A stretch of 64,000 nucleotides of DNA from Helichrysum umbraculigerum (GCA_949592205.1 CATIUR010000001.1:45835001-45899000); one strand, 5' to 3'; counted from the first letter of the stretch, positions 33,002 through 45,712 are shown. Program-made: numbers and translations. The notes: generated by a model not told the origin, from the letters alone.

Positions 33002-33808
33002 ATGTCGAGACACGCACCTATTCACATCACTGATTCTGATACTGAGGAGGATCCCATGGAGGGACCATACGACGGGATTCCTATAGCAGTGTCTGAGGAG
33101 GTTTACCCGCCTACATTTCCTAGAGATACTTCAGATGGTTCGATAGCCACTCCACCATTGCCATCCACTGATCCTGCTACCCATATGTTAGGATCTATGT
33201 CTATGTCTAGATGCCATCTTATTGGAGAGCCTGATTTTAGGCCTATACCTAGGAGGACACCGCTGTCGTGTGTCAGGGATTTTCCCATAGGACCCTCATC
33301 ATCTCGCGGCAAGGAGCCGATGATTGAGGAGCGAGAGATCCACTGTGATCAGCAGACACCGAGAGCTAGAGTTCCGCATCTGGACTGGATGCCGCGTATT
33401 TTACGCCATTGGAGGATCATTGAGAGGATTCCTTCCACCTATGAGACTGGGGAGTCATCTCACACATCTACATCTCTACATTTGACCGAGGAGCCTCTGG
33501 AGCTTACGGTCCCTACTGTGGTCGCCGTTATTCGTACCTTGCTGGGATTTCATTTTGGTACGCAGTCTGCCCTCCGAGTTATGCGCAGTGACACCTCTCG
33601 TCTTGATGATGATGTGCTGGCGATATATGGACGCCTTGCGACTTCTAAGTTGCATATTGAGGTAGACAGGGAGTCTGCCGATGCTACTAGAGCACGTCTG
33701 ATCCGACTAGAGCGTCGTTTGGAGACTATAGGTGCTGCAGTTGGTTTATGTGTGTTGATGGTTGCTGTTAGGATGTTTGTGGGATGGAGTCTACCGTATT
33801 TCTTTTAG
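33002..33808 (+). CDS. Extra ORF1 of C, intact, C-terminal membrane segment
   Basis: A 268-residue ORF starts from the first ATG after the primer site and precedes gag. I do not recognise a known domain. The N-terminus is acidic (DSDTEED near 11-17). The middle carries RRTPLSCVRDFPIGP (about 83-97) and LDWMPRILRHWR (about 126-137), both conserved in A. Residues about 195-243 are charged and probably helical or coiled. The last 25 residues (GAAVGLCVLMVAVRMFVGW and a SLPYF end) are hydrophobic, so a tail-anchored membrane protein is likely. The homologue in A (9776-10537) keeps the same regions although the rest diverged strongly, which suggests selection on the protein. A role in membrane association of particles or in countering the host would be speculation. 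Confidence 0.8.
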   Translation: MSRHAPIHITDSDTEEDPMEGPYDGIPIAVSEEVYPPTFPRDTSDGSIATPPLPSTDPATHMLGSMSMSRCHLIGEPDFRPIPRRTPLSCVRDFPIGPSSSRGKEPMIEEREIHCDQQTPRARVPHLDWMPRILRHWRIIERIPSTYETGESSHTSTSLHLTEEPLELTVPTVVAVIRTLLGFHFGTQSALRVMRSDTSRLDDDVLAIYGRLATSKLHIEVDRESADATRARLIRLERRLETIGAAVGLCVLMVAVRMFVGWSLPYFF

Positions 33809-33867
33809 ACCGTATGTATGATGTATTAGGACCATAGTTATGATGTATTTGGGTTGACTTTTGACTA

Positions 33868-33946
33868 GATGGATGTATAGGTTAAATCCGTCACATTTTG
33901 TAGATCATGTTTGATCCGATGGGTATATTTGGTTGTAAATCCCATC
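33868..33946 (+). ncRNA. Two tandem hairpins before gag of C
   Basis: GATGGAT/ATCCGTC (33868-33892, one G-U) and GATGGG/CCCATC (33918-33946) lie in the 339-bp gap between extra ORF1 and gag. They match the three hairpins of A in position and flanks, but the stem bases differ and still pair. Confidence 0.65.
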
Positions 33947-34147
33947 TTTGTACAAAACTTATGTAACAACAATTAACCCATGATTATGATATATATAACT
34001 TATGTTGGTTTACATCATTGTGTCTATTGTGAATGATATCAATTGGTGATTGACTTCATGCTATATTTACATTTATCACTTACTTTATGAGTGATGACTC
34101 GATTAGATATCTTACGAGTGTTTCTTGTGTGTGATTAGGACTGAATC

Positions 34148-37100
34148 ATGTCGCCTAAACGTAGAAATACCAGGAACAGCCAACGAAACCCTACACCACC
34201 TCCTGCTGTTGAGGAGACTACTGAACAAATGGTTAATCGAAGGATTTCTGAAGCCCTTGCTCAGTATGACACTGACCGAAACCGTAGCGGTAGTAGAGAA
34301 ACCGAACCAAACGCTTCAGGTAGTAATCCTGAGAGCACTCATAAGGGATGTTCATATAAAACATTTCTAGCCTGTAAACCGAGCCATTTCCGTGGTACTG
34401 AAGGTGCCATTGGAATAATCCATTGGATAGAGAAAATGGAGTCTGTAATAGAGATTAGCAAGTGTGCTCGTGAAGACATGGTCATGTATGCTACATGCAC
34501 GTTTAGTGATAAGGCTTTGACTTGGTGGAATGCCCAAAAGCAAGCAATGGGTCGTCCAGCCGCTCATTCAATGTCTTGGGAAACTCTGAAAACCATGGTC
34601 ATGGAAGAGTTTTGTCCCCGTAGTGAGCTGCAGAAGATTGAGTCTGAGCTCTGGAACATTGCTATGGTTGGTGCTGATATCACAGGATATACCACCAGAT
34701 TTCAAGAACTAGCACGTCTTGTACCTCACATGGTTACTCCTGAGTACTAGCGCACTGAAAGGTATATTTGGGGTTTAGTGCCGCAAATTCGAAGTTTGGT
34801 AACATCAGCGAATCCAGCTACTTTTAAGATTGCTGTGGAACTAGCACAGCGTTTGACTGATGAAGCAGTAAGGATGGGGAATCTTACTAAGAAAGCTGAT
34901 ACTGGAAAGGTTGAATCCAGCAATGCTGATGCTGGGAAAGGAAAACGCAAGTGGAATGACCGTCAGGGTCACAAGAATAAGAAGCAAGCTAGTACCACGA
35001 AAGCCTACGTTGCCACTACTGTTGAACAAAAGACTTATATGGGGAGTAAGCCCAAGTGTGGCAAGTGTGAACGTCACCATGATGGTGACTGTACTTTCTG
35101 TGGGAATTGCAAACGCTGGGGGCATTTGGCCCAATACTGTAGAGCGAACCCTACCACTCAAGCAAATAGGGATCGACCAGCAAATGGATGTTTCGAATGT
35201 GGCGAGCAAGGTCATTTCCGAAACAAGTGCCCCAAACTGAACCGTGGTAATCAAAACAATCCGAACCGCCCTGCGAACCTGAACAACAATAATAATCGTG
35301 GAAACGTCAACAACCAGCCAGCTAGGGGTCGTGCATTTGTCGTTGGAGCGCAAGAGGCACGCCAGGACCCTAACACTGTCACTGGTACGTTTCTAGTTAA
35401 CGATCATTATGCATCCGTATTATTTGATTCTGGCGCCGATTTGAGTTTTGTGTCTAACGACTTTAGACCACTATTAGACGTTAGATCTCGTAAGCTAGAC
35501 AACAAGTACACCTTAGAACTAGCCGATGGTAGGTTGATTGAATCAGGAGAAATAGTACCAGGATGTACTCTAGCATTGGAAAGTCATCTTTTCGAAATAG
35601 ACTTACTACCGGTTGAGTTGGGAAGTTTTGACATCGTAGTCGGTATGGACTGGTTGTCGAAAAATCGTGCAGAGATTGTTTGCTTTGATAAAATGATACG
35701 TATACCATTGTCAACTAGAGAAACTTTGGTGATACAAGGAGACAAGAGGGCGAGTGCCGTCAAAACTATTAATTGCTTAAAAGCTAGTAAATATCTCCGA
35801 AAGGGATATCCAGCATTTTTGGCGCATGTTGTGGAAAAGAAATCTGTAGAGAGACGCTTAGACGATATACCTGTAGTACGAGACTATCCGGGAGTGTTTC
35901 CTGATGATCTTCCAGGATTACCACCTCCGCGACAAGTCGAGTTTCGCATCGATCTGGTGCCAGGAGCCGCACCAATCGCTCGCTCACCTTATCGTCTAGC
36001 TCCATCAGAAATGCAAGAACTGTCTACACAGTTGCAAGAGCTCTTAGACTTAGGATTCATCCGACCGAGCTTTTCACCTTGGGGAGCTCCGGTTTTGTTT
36101 GTCAAGAAGAAAGATGGATCTATGCGCATGTGTATTGATTATCGAGAGTTGAACAAGGTAACTATTAAGAACCGATATCCGTTACCTCGCATTGACGATC
36201 TATTTGATCAGCTACAAGGATCAAGTTACTATTCGAAGATCGATCTGCGTTCCGGTTATCATCAACTGAAGGTTCGAGAAGAGGATGTGCCGAAGACAGC
36301 GTTTAGGACTCGTTATGGACATTATGAGTTCCTAGTCATGCCATTTGGATTGACTAACGCGCCGGCAGTATTTATGGATCTCATGAACCGAGTGTGCAAA
36401 CCTTACTTAGATAAGTTTGTCATTGTGTTCATTGACGATATTTTGATTTACTCAAAGACGAAAGAGGATCACGAACAGCATTTGAAACTTATACTCCAAC
36501 TACTTGAGAACGAGAAGCTGTATGCTAAGTTCTCCAAATACGAATTTTGGATTAGAGAGGTTCATTTCCTAGGTCACGTGATCAATGATAAGGGAATTCA
36601 TGTGGACCCATCCAAAATAGAGGCGATTAAGAACTGGAAAGCACCGAAAACTCCCACAGAAATTCGACAATTTCTTGGTTTGGCTGGCTATTATCGACGA
36701 TTTATAGAGAACTTTTCAAAGATAGCCTAGTCACTCACCACCTTAACTCAGAAGGATAAGAAATTCGAATGGGGAGAGAAACAAGAGAACGCCTTCCAAC
36801 TGTTGAAACAAAAGTTGAGCACCGCACCGATTCTATCCTTACCAGAGAGAACAGAGAACTTTATTGTTTATTGTGACGCCTCACATCAAGGATTGGGTTG
36901 TGTTCTCATGCAAAACGACAAAGTTATTGCTTATGCATCTCGTCAATTGAAGATTCACGAGAAGAACTATACGACTCATGACTTAGAGTTGGGAGCAGTC
37001 GTTTTTGCATTGAAAATTTGGAGACACTACTTATATGGCACAAAGTGTACGATTTTCACTGACCACAAGAGTCTACAACACATATTCGACCAGAAAGAAC

Positions 37101-38716
37101 TCAACATGAGACAGAGACGTTGGGTCGAATTGCTGAATGATTACGACTGTGAGATTAAATACCATCCGGGCAAGGCTAATGTAGTAGCAGATGCCTTAAG
37201 TCGTAAAGAGAACGTTAAGCCTCGCAGAGTTCGAGCTTTAGTGTTAACGATTCACTCGAATCTCATTACTCAAATTCGCGAAGCGCAACAATTAGCTTTC
37301 ACCGCCGAACGCATGAAAGATGAATCCCTGAAGGGAATGGAGAAACAGCTTGAAACAAAAGAGAATGGAGTTTTATACTTCATGAACAGAATTTGGGTAC
37401 CGTGCGACGATGAACTCCGTAAGCTGATTCTGGACGAAGCTCACAAGTCCAACTACTCGATTCATCCTGGTGCAGATAAGATGTACCAAGACGTGAAAGG
37501 TTTCTATTGGTGGCCTAATATGAAGAGAGACATCGCTACTTATGTCAGCAAATGTCTAACTTGTTCAAAGGTCAAGGTTGAATATCAAAAACCTTCAGGA
37601 CTTTTGCAACAACCAGTGATGCCACAATGGAAATGGGAGCACATAACGATGGATTTCATCACAAAGCTACCAAAGACATCAACTGGTGTTGATTCAATAT
37701 GGGTGATTGTCGATAGACTGACGAAATCAGCCCACTTCATTGCTTTCAAAGAGACTGACAAGCTTGAGAAACTGGCAAAGATCTATATCAAAGAAGTCGT
37801 TTCTCGGCACGGTGTGCCATTGTCGATTATATCTGATAGAGATAGCAGATTCACATCTCGTTTCTGGCAAACACTACAACAGGCTCTAGGTACTCGACTC
37901 GATATGAGTACGGCCTATCATCCGCAAACAGATGGCCAGAGTGAACGAACGATTCAAACGCTCGAAGATTTATTGCGAGCATGTGTGATTGACTTTGGAG
38001 GAAATTGGGATACTCATCTCCCATTAGCTGAGTTCTCCTACAATAATAGTTATCACACCAGTATACATATGGCACCGTTTGAAGCGTTGTATGGACGCAA
38101 GTGCAGATCTCCACTCTGTTGGGCAGAGTTGGATGACAGACAACTATCCGGACCCGAACTTGTCCAAGAAACCACAGACAAAATATCTCAAGTGCTGAAC
38201 CGATTGAAAGCTGCAAGAGATAGACAAAAGAGTTACGCCGATAACCGCCGTAAACCTCTTGAGTTTCAAGTAGGAGATAAGGTTCTACTCAAAGTATCGC
38301 CTTGGAAAGGGATAGCCCGATTTGGCAAACGAGGAAAACTGAACCCACGATATGTTGGACCTTTTGAAATCCTTGCTAGGATTGGTCCTGTCGCTTATAA
38401 ACTCAAACTACCACAAGAGCTTAGTAGTATTCACGACACTTTTCATGTGTGTAATTTGAAGAAGTGTCTTTCCAACGAAACATTAATCATACCTCCTGAC
38501 GAAGTTTTCATAAACTCAAAGCTTAACTTTGTGGAGGAACCAATCGAAATAGCCGATACGAAAACACAAAGACTGAGAAACAAACGAATCAAACTTGTCA
38601 AAGTTCGATGGAATTCGAAGCATGGCCCAGAGTTTACTTGGGAACGTGAGGATGAGATAAGAAAGAAGTACCCTCACCTGTTTGAACAAGCGATCAACAC
38701 GAATAACTCAAATTAA
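34148..38716 (+). pseudogene. gag-pol polyprotein of C, two nonsense codons
   Basis: One frame of 1522 codons starts at ATG 34148. Order as in A: Gag capsid region, zinc knuckles (CGNCKRWGHLAQYC, CFECGEQGHFRNKC), protease LFDSGADLSF, reverse transcriptase with FIDDIL, RNase H with VYCDAS, integrase HHCC and DDE core, and WEREDEIRKKYPHLF at the end. Stops are TAG at 34748-34750, where A has lysine, and TAG at 36728-36730, where A has glutamine (C to T). Frame is kept throughout. With both stops the element should not make functional Pol by itself. Confidence 0.93.
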
Positions 38717-38740
38717 ATCTCGGGACGAGATTTCGCTAAC

Positions 38741-38750
38741 AGGGGGAGAA
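38741..38750 (+). promoter_or_regulatory. Polypurine tract of C
   Basis: AGGGGGAGAA lies directly before the 3' LTR TGTGACA. Confidence 0.92.
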
Positions 38751-41700
38751 TGTGACAATCCTCCAATTAGGGTATTTACTTAGCCTAATTTCATGCATTA
38801 CCTAGAGTAATTCCCTGATTAAGTGAATTCAAACTACTTTGTGTATAAGTTTTTGATAAACTTACTATGTGTTATGTGATATATTTGATAGTAGTTATAT
38901 GTGTATATATATAATTACGTACGAAATAAATATATCAAACTTTATAAGTGGAATACAATTACGTTAGTGATACAAAATAATTAATAATTCGAAAATTATT
39001 AATTACAACTAATAGTAAATTATATTATAGAGATAATATAATAAATTATACGTTTTATAATAAACGTATTAAATCGCGAATAATAAAGTTCCAAAATGAA
39101 CTTCGAAAATACTTTTGAATAATTTTTAGTTTGAAATTATTAGATAAAAGTATTACAACGAAAAGAAAACAAAACATGTAGACGATTTTGTTACGCGTAA
39201 TACGAACAGAAACAATTTTAAAACGCGCCTAGAGGTTCCAAATAATAAAAGTATTATTTCGTAAGTTACTGTTTTAATGTATAGAACATTACCTCAAAAT
39301 ATGATTTCCGAATTTAACTGAAATCTGGCACGCGTTTTTAAATATACAGTACTTTTACTGTGAACAATTTTAATGATACTTGTAACAAAGTATTTCACAT
39401 TTCGACTTTGTATTTCTAAATCTGTGATAACGAGAAAAATAACGCAAAATTTTATTATACATAAAGTACCACAAATTATACCCGTACACGAAATTAACGG
39501 GATAAAAACTACCAATATTACACATTTCAAAAATATCTGGACGACACTTTGTACTCCCTCCATACCTCAGTTGAAATTTGGAACCCAAATCTTCTGCTAC
39601 ACATTTCACTTCCATCTCCAATAATTCACATATCACACTTCATCTATTTTCTTTCTTGTCTCTGTGATCTTCAAACAACAAGAACAGAGGGAGTAACATC
39701 AGCAGGAAGAGCAACACCATTTCATCTTCATCATCTCAACACAAACATTAAAAACTTCACAAAATGGTTTCTTGATCATCATCATCATCGTTCATAATCA
39801 TCATCTACAACATCAGAATCATCATCATCTTCATCTTTACATCATTGTGAGGATAATTTCTCCATTTTCTTCATTTATATAAATTTCTTAAATTTATGAA
39901 TTTGGTTGATGATTGTTGTTATAAAAGTGTTAAAACATATTAAAATGAGTTTATATAACATATGATGATGTTTGATCATGTTAAAAACGAAGTTAAAACC
40001 AAAATCATTATGTATATGTAGTAACAGAGACGAACTGCAACTGCAGGATCATCAGGATCCGGCGGATCTTGCCTAGATCCGGCGGATCCATAGCCAAAAC
40101 ATGTTAAGATCCGGCGGATCCTATCATGATCCGGCGGATCACCTTTAAACGACCCGCGAATGACTTAACCGTTTAGACCGGTGAACGAGTAAATGACACT
40201 CAAGATCCGGCGGATCACTATATGATCCGGCGGATCCTTAAACCTTACCCGCACACAAACCTTCGGCCAAAACGATACACGAGTAAAAGACAAGCCAGAT
40301 CCGGCGGATCACTACATGATCCGGCGGATCCACCAACTTATAACTAGATCTGGCGGATCCCTTTAGATCCGGCGGATCCTAATGCTAAAAACCGAATGAT
40401 CCGGCGGATCCTTATTAGATCCGGTGGATCCACTCATATTACACCTGATCCGGCGGATCCTTACTCGATCCGGCGGATCCCATTTAATTTTGTTGAATCC
40501 GGCGGATTCACAAGGAATCCGGTGGATTCCCCACTGGTCCAACTTCTGACTTTTGTATTTTTACATATGTACAAACAAACAAACGTTACACGACTTATGT
40601 TATTTATTATACAACAAATGGTACAAAATTATGTGACAACGAGACTTTGTAAATTGGACATGACTATGAGACATTATTTAATACGGACAATTAGAATGCG
40701 ACAAAAACTTAATACGATAACGAATAATATATATATACTAACGGACAATGTATATATACAACTAGACGTATAAAAATGGAACGATTTAAATTATCTAGTA
40801 CAAACAATATACGACAAACATAAACGATGTAACAAAGTTATTTTGATAACTATTATATTTATGTTTTGAAAACATAAACGACGACAAAGACAACTACATT
40901 TATATCTATATACATACACTCGGCATTTATGATATATGTATATATGGACATTAACAATGACGACAACTAATATATATATTAGAATATATATATTCAACTA
41001 ATATGTATATAAATATACATACTTGAACTCAACGAATAATTGAAACGCAAACCTCACCAGCAACTGAAATATTAAAAACATTTCAACTTAACAAATAATC
41101 CATATACTTATACAAGTATTATTATTTGCGTCTAGGTATTTGAGCGACGCTTTTGGATTGTTTGCTAGCTATTTGTGCTGAAGACTTGCAAAACTGTGAG
41201 TTCACAGCCCCTCCCTTTTACTTGTTTTAAATGCTTTTAAAACCAGGGGTGGAAAACATAGAACAATGTGATATAACATGCTATATGCTTTATGTATTAC
41301 ACTGCATGCTATTAGGTGAAATTGAATAACATGATTTCTTTCACACGATCAAACTTGAACTATTTCTATAAAATGTTTTCATATGGAATTAACTTGAATT
41401 AATTATATGAAACGTTTTCACAACATTTTGGGAATAAGACAGCAGATCTTGGTACGATCCTAGGTTTACGCGAGGTAGTTGTAGTGCACATAAGTCCCAG
41501 TGCTTACAACCTATAACCATTAGCTAGGTGACTCTAGCCACTGAGTATACAGATAGTACTATCGATTTGACAACCCTCCCAGGATATTACTCGTTGGTCA
41601 TTCCAACCACATCGACGATAGTCGTAACGAGGAGTGTATACTTAAGATGTTACTGAGGCAACAACAAAACAACTAGTCATGGTTTGGTTATAGTACTAGT

Positions 41701-42729
41701 GTCGTACTTTAACTCTAAAGGTTTAGCTCACCTTGGAGGGATTATAGTCTATATTTCCCACATTTACAACTAAACAACTAAACAACAACTTGATTTGGGA
41801 AGGGTATTCCCTGTGATGACTAATAGGACAGGTGTTTCTTTGAGAGACTATTACTAGGAAACGTTTACCTTAAATGGTTAAACTTGGTTTCCCACACAAA
41901 ACAACTATTTATAGGAAATGTTTACTTAAATGATAAACCTGTATTTCCTACAACAACTATTATTGGAATGTTTACTTTATTGTTAAACTTGTATTCCTGT
42001 TAACTATCTGTTGGAAAATGTTTGCTTGACTGCTAAACCTGATTTTCCTTAATTATTGAAATGGATATGTTTACTTACTTGATAAACCTGTATATCCTGC
42101 AACTACTTGTTAGGAAATGTTTAAGATTAAACTTGTGTTTCCTACACTGCTATTATTAATGTAAGAATGACATTCTTACATATTTAGGAAATGTTTTCTT
42201 AAATTAGAATACTTGTGTTTCCTACTTACATATAAATATTATGTTTGCGTACATGAATGATTTATACAAAACTAAAACCTGTGAATTCACTCAACATTCA
42301 ATGTTGACAGTTTACTATGTTTTTCAGGGAATTAGGACTCAGGTACTCCTGCATGCATAAAGGACGTAGGCAACCTGACTATTTATGATGCCACTTTTGG
42401 GACACATGGATTTCCTTTGTATTATCAATTTAATTGGTTATACTTATGAAATCCCTCTTTTATAAATATGTATTTTCAAATACTTAAGTTGTCTTTGACA
42501 ACCCTACTTATGTACGACTTTACAGGTCGTATCTTTTGTAATAACTTTAAACTTATGGCATCTTAAATATATATGTATGTTCTGTATGATCATATACTCT
42601 AATACAATGAATGCACTATCGAATCTGTCTGCCCCCGACGCTTAACATTTATTAAAATGCTTCCGCTAATTAACTAAAAGCTTCCGCTAAACTGTTAATA
42701 AACACGATTACCGATTTGGGGGTGTGACA
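38751..42729 (+). repeat. 3' LTR of C
   Basis: This 3979-bp LTR is almost identical to 28864-32849. Differences seen include 9 bp fewer in the ATC microsatellite, a 1-bp deletion near 41706 and a handful of transitions. Its palindrome array is 40056-40529. Confidence 0.95.
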
Positions 42730-43684
42730 GAGGCACCTCGCCCGGAATTCTCTTTAGGGGACCCGACCCTCGAGTTAAGCTCAACTATGTGCTCATGGCT
42801 GTATACACGATTATTATCATTTTATTTGCTGGATGCAAATCATTATTAAATCTTGCGGTTCATACTATATTACTTGATTTCACACCTGTGAGCTCACCAG
42901 CTTTAGCTGACCCATTTTAGCATGTATCGCAGGTACCAAGCAGTAGGTTGTTTCTGCTTCAGGACTTTTAGCTCGATTCAGCATACAGACGTTTGAGATT
43001 TTCTTGCATTAGTATATTTTGTACAAGTACTTATGTACTGAAATCTCCTTTTATTTAAACTCGAGCTATGTAAAGCTATAAATGTTGTAAACATTTCAAT
43101 GCCAATATATTTTTGTTAAAACGACGCATATAGAGTCGTTTATTATATATCTTTGTGCTTTGTTATTGATTAGTAACACCCAAATCGTGCTTCCGCAAAT
43201 CATTAAATTTGGGGGTGTTCTAGTTTCACCTGAACGTAGGGTCCTAGTGTTTACACCGAAAGTATGTCTACTCTTTATCTGGTAAATCTCCAATCAATTT
43301 TATAATGAACATCATCCCGAAACCCTAGTATCCAAGTTTCAGCAATCACATCTCTACCTGTCTGCTTAAACCCTAATTTCATTTCTCGTTATTTACTTTT
43401 CTGCACTTAGGAAAATTAGAAAACCAAATCAATCCAAAATCTATCTACCCCCATCCTAATTGCGACCATAATCTTTGGTGGCCCGCTTTATTTCAATTCG
43501 CTCCGATTTAAGAACGACCTCGAGTTATACTTACTGCTTGCTCCCAAGGTAGGTAGTACTTATAGTTTGAGCCCCAGCTCATATAAATTTAAAACTCACT
43601 GTCCGCCGCTTCTGTTGCTGTTGGAACAACGACCGGAGTCAAATCCGACCGACTGATAGGAGTCGCGAAACCTGTCACCGCTGA

Positions 43685-44062
43685 CTTGATTTGAAAAATG
43701 ATTGTTTTAATTAGATTTGTTGAATTTATGTATTGGCACGTTATGAATATGGGAGTATGCAATTATTGGGAATCTAAGGGAAATATCTTCGCGAATAATA
43801 AGATTTGAGCTCAATTGCTTATGTATAGATTGTTTATGTGGATTATATAACACTAAGGATAGTTGTAGACTGTTACACTTTCATAGTTTCTTAATAAGTT
43901 TTCTTTAGAGATAACAGGTTTTTAAATTTAAAAATTTGAGTTGAAATGGGGCAAGATTTATGTAAACCCTTTGAGTTGTTTAGATTAGTGGTGATATGAG
44001 TTTTTAATTGTTTTGATCGATACTCTACTTGAGGACAAGTAGGATTCTAAGTGGGGGATATT
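43685..44062 (+). other. 3' end of F internal region with terminal hairpin/purine tract
   Basis: It begins with the 3' arm CTTGATTT of the third stem-loop of F. At 44025-44042 lies CTACTTG-AGGA-CAAGTAG, a perfect 7-bp hairpin, then AAGTGGGGGATA and the LTR. Confidence 0.75.
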
Positions 44063-45712
44063 TGATAAGTGCCTAAATGTACTATATTTCTATAGTATTT
44101 TACCCCATTAATTATATGTTTTTATTGTATTTTAATAAGATTAGATACTGATTTCGTTCATATTTGCAATTAGGTATTAAAATCAAGCTTTATGGAGAAA
44201 AGAGAGAAAAATAGTAAATAATCGAGTTAAATGGCGCAATTATGAAGAATCAAGTGGAATTGTGCTGGCAAAGTGAAGACTAGCCCAAGTTCGAGTCTAA
44301 ATTTAATAAAAGTCCAAGAATCAAGTCCAAGGAAAAGTGTGGCTAAAGCCCAAAGCAAAAGCTAAGCCCAATGACTAAGTCCTGCCCGTTAGGTTAAAAG
44401 ACTGGAAACCACATTTAGCCGGTGGTCAAACCCGATAGCCGGCGGCTAAATGTTATTTATGGGAGGCGGTGTTTAACGCGTTTTGTTGCCGTGTACAGAT
44501 GAAGCTGACCGGCGGCTAAACCATATAGCCGGCGGTCAGAAGGCCAATTTCTCAAGTATAAATAGCAGTTTAAGCCAGACGTTTTTGATACTTTTACAAT
44601 GTAATATATACTCTGTATTTACGAATTTTATATCGTTTTTAGGGTTAGGTTTTTATATTTTTGAGTCGTAGGTACATTTTGGAGGCACGAGAAGTGACGG
44701 TTGGATCCATTTCAACTAATCTTCGAGTGATTCGTTATTTGGTTTGAATCTTTTATTAAATATTATTGAAGTATTTGGTATTTAATATTATGATCCGTTC
44801 TTATTTGATGAATTGATACTTGTAGTATTTGTTTTAATAAATCTTAGATTATGATTATTGAATGATTTCATTTGCACGTTTGTTGAGTTATTTAGTTGAA
44901 GACTATTATGTTATCCGTGAATCCTTGTTTATTGGTGATGTATTGATTGCTTGCTTAACGTGGTTACTAGGATCATTGAGATTGAGTTCCTTTGGTAATA
45001 GTAATCATTGATAATTATGAACGTAGGTTTATAGTTATTGCTAAATACGTTGAGTCTGATAGGTTAAGAATTAGTAATCAATATCCCTAAGATGAACAAG
45101 ACTAATAAGTAATTATTAGTAGGTATTGTTGAGTCATACCACAGGATAATTATAATAGATTGTGATATACTTAATGCATGATTTAGGGAAAAGCACACAA
45201 TTGACTGATCATCTTGTGACATTGGAACCAGTGTTTTATGTTGGACCCTAAATTATAGAAATTAGTTGGACCCGAACCGTTGGCTAGTTCACATTCAACT
45301 TAGTATTCATTGAAGAATTTGGTATTAGGTTGATCTAAAAGAAATCACAATTAGATAATTAATGTGCAAATGAATCAGAATATATGAATCTGAGCGGAGT
45401 TATTACATACTATTTGTTCCTTCCTATTGTATATAGTAGTTTATTTTAATTTGAGTTCATTTAGTTTGTTTAGTTTATTTTAATTTGTTATTTTATAAAT
45501 CTTATGTTCATACGGAACTAAAACGTAACCCCCTTTCTCTGTAATTTAAAGATTATTTATTCTTTTTATTCCATTTTCCCTGTGGTCGAATCTGACTTAC
45601 CAAATCTATATTTACAATTGATCGGGTATTCTTGCCTGGTTGCTTGAAAGTATTTATTAGGTATTTCTATTTATAAATTGTAAAACAAGACGCGCTTTCA
45701 TAAGCGACATCA
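44063..45712 (+). repeat. 3' LTR of F
   Basis: It starts TGATAAGTGCC after the purine tract and is similar over most of its length to the LTR of E2. TATAAATA lies at 44557-44564, directly after the palindrome pairs. The end is set near ...GCGACATCA by comparison with E2. The partner LTR is off-window, so no target duplication can be checked. Confidence 0.75.
44417..44536. repeat. Two pairs of CCGGCGG palindromes in F LTR
   Basis: Units are TAGCCGGTGG / TAGCCGGCGGCTA (20 bp apart, 44417 and 44437) and TGACCGGCGGCTA / TAGCCGGCGGTCA (20 bp apart, about 44507 and 44526). In the second pair neither unit is a palindrome alone, yet each is the reverse complement of the other except at the central base. 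Confidence 0.88.

Larger units (their letters stand above)
28864..42729 (+). mobile_element. Element C, Tekay-like Ty3/gypsy chromovirus
   Basis: This is a 13.9 kb plus-strand element with LTRs 28864-32849 and 38751-42729, an iMet primer site, a purine tract, extra ORF1 intact and gag-pol with two stops. The flanks are GAGAA (left) and GAGGC (right), an imperfect duplication. The unoccupied relative D has GTGGAGGC at this point (57232-57246, reverse strand). The LTRs are almost identical, so this is one of the youngest insertions here. Confidence 0.93.
26914..43222 (+). mobile_element. D', solo LTR of a Tekay-related family, interrupted by C
   Basis: The parts are 26914-28863 and 42730-43222, about 2.44 kb together. 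It starts TGTAACACCC and ends GGGGGTGTTCTA (expected ...TTACA). The target duplication GTTTC is at 26909-26913 and 43223-43227. No internal region, primer site or purine tract is left, so it is a solo LTR. Its terminal GGGGGTGT and several inner blocks resemble the LTRs of A and C. D at 56755-59159 is the same family in the other orientation. Confidence 0.88.
15232..43670 (+). mobile_element. Element B, pol-less Athila/Tat-like element (12.1 kb of its own, split by D' and C)
   Basis: LTRs are 15232-17583 and 25031-26913 continued at 43228-43670. The target duplication CCTGT is at 15227-15231 and 43671-43675. A tRNA-Asp primer site follows the first LTR. It encodes the X protein and an Athila ORF1/env-like gene but has no protease, reverse transcriptase, RNase H or integrase, so it must have moved with enzymes from another element. 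The LTRs are nearly identical. It landed inside the third stem-loop of F. Confidence 0.9.
25031..43670 (+). repeat. 3' LTR of B, interrupted by D' and C
   Basis: The parts are 25031-26913 and 43228-43670. The sequence is nearly identical to 15232-17583. It lacks about 50 bp in the palindrome series, and the last bases read GCGAAA where the 5' LTR has GCGACA. Confidence 0.9.
1..45712 (+). mobile_element. Element F, non-coding Athila/Tat-like LTR retrotransposon, host of A and B (5' part outside window)
   Basis: The visible pieces of F are 1-22, 14337-15226, 43676-44062 and the 3' LTR at 44063-45712. They become collinear when A and B are removed. The related element E2 shows the same sequence uninterrupted at about 51415-52576, including both empty sites. 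I see no open frame of note in any F piece. What is conserved is structure: a hairpin plus purine tract, three stem-loops, then a second hairpin plus purine tract before the LTR. Assignment to the Athila/Tat group rests on the tRNA-Asp primer site of E2 and on the purine tract style. The 5' LTR is not in the window, so the end at 45712 is approximate. Confidence 0.75.
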
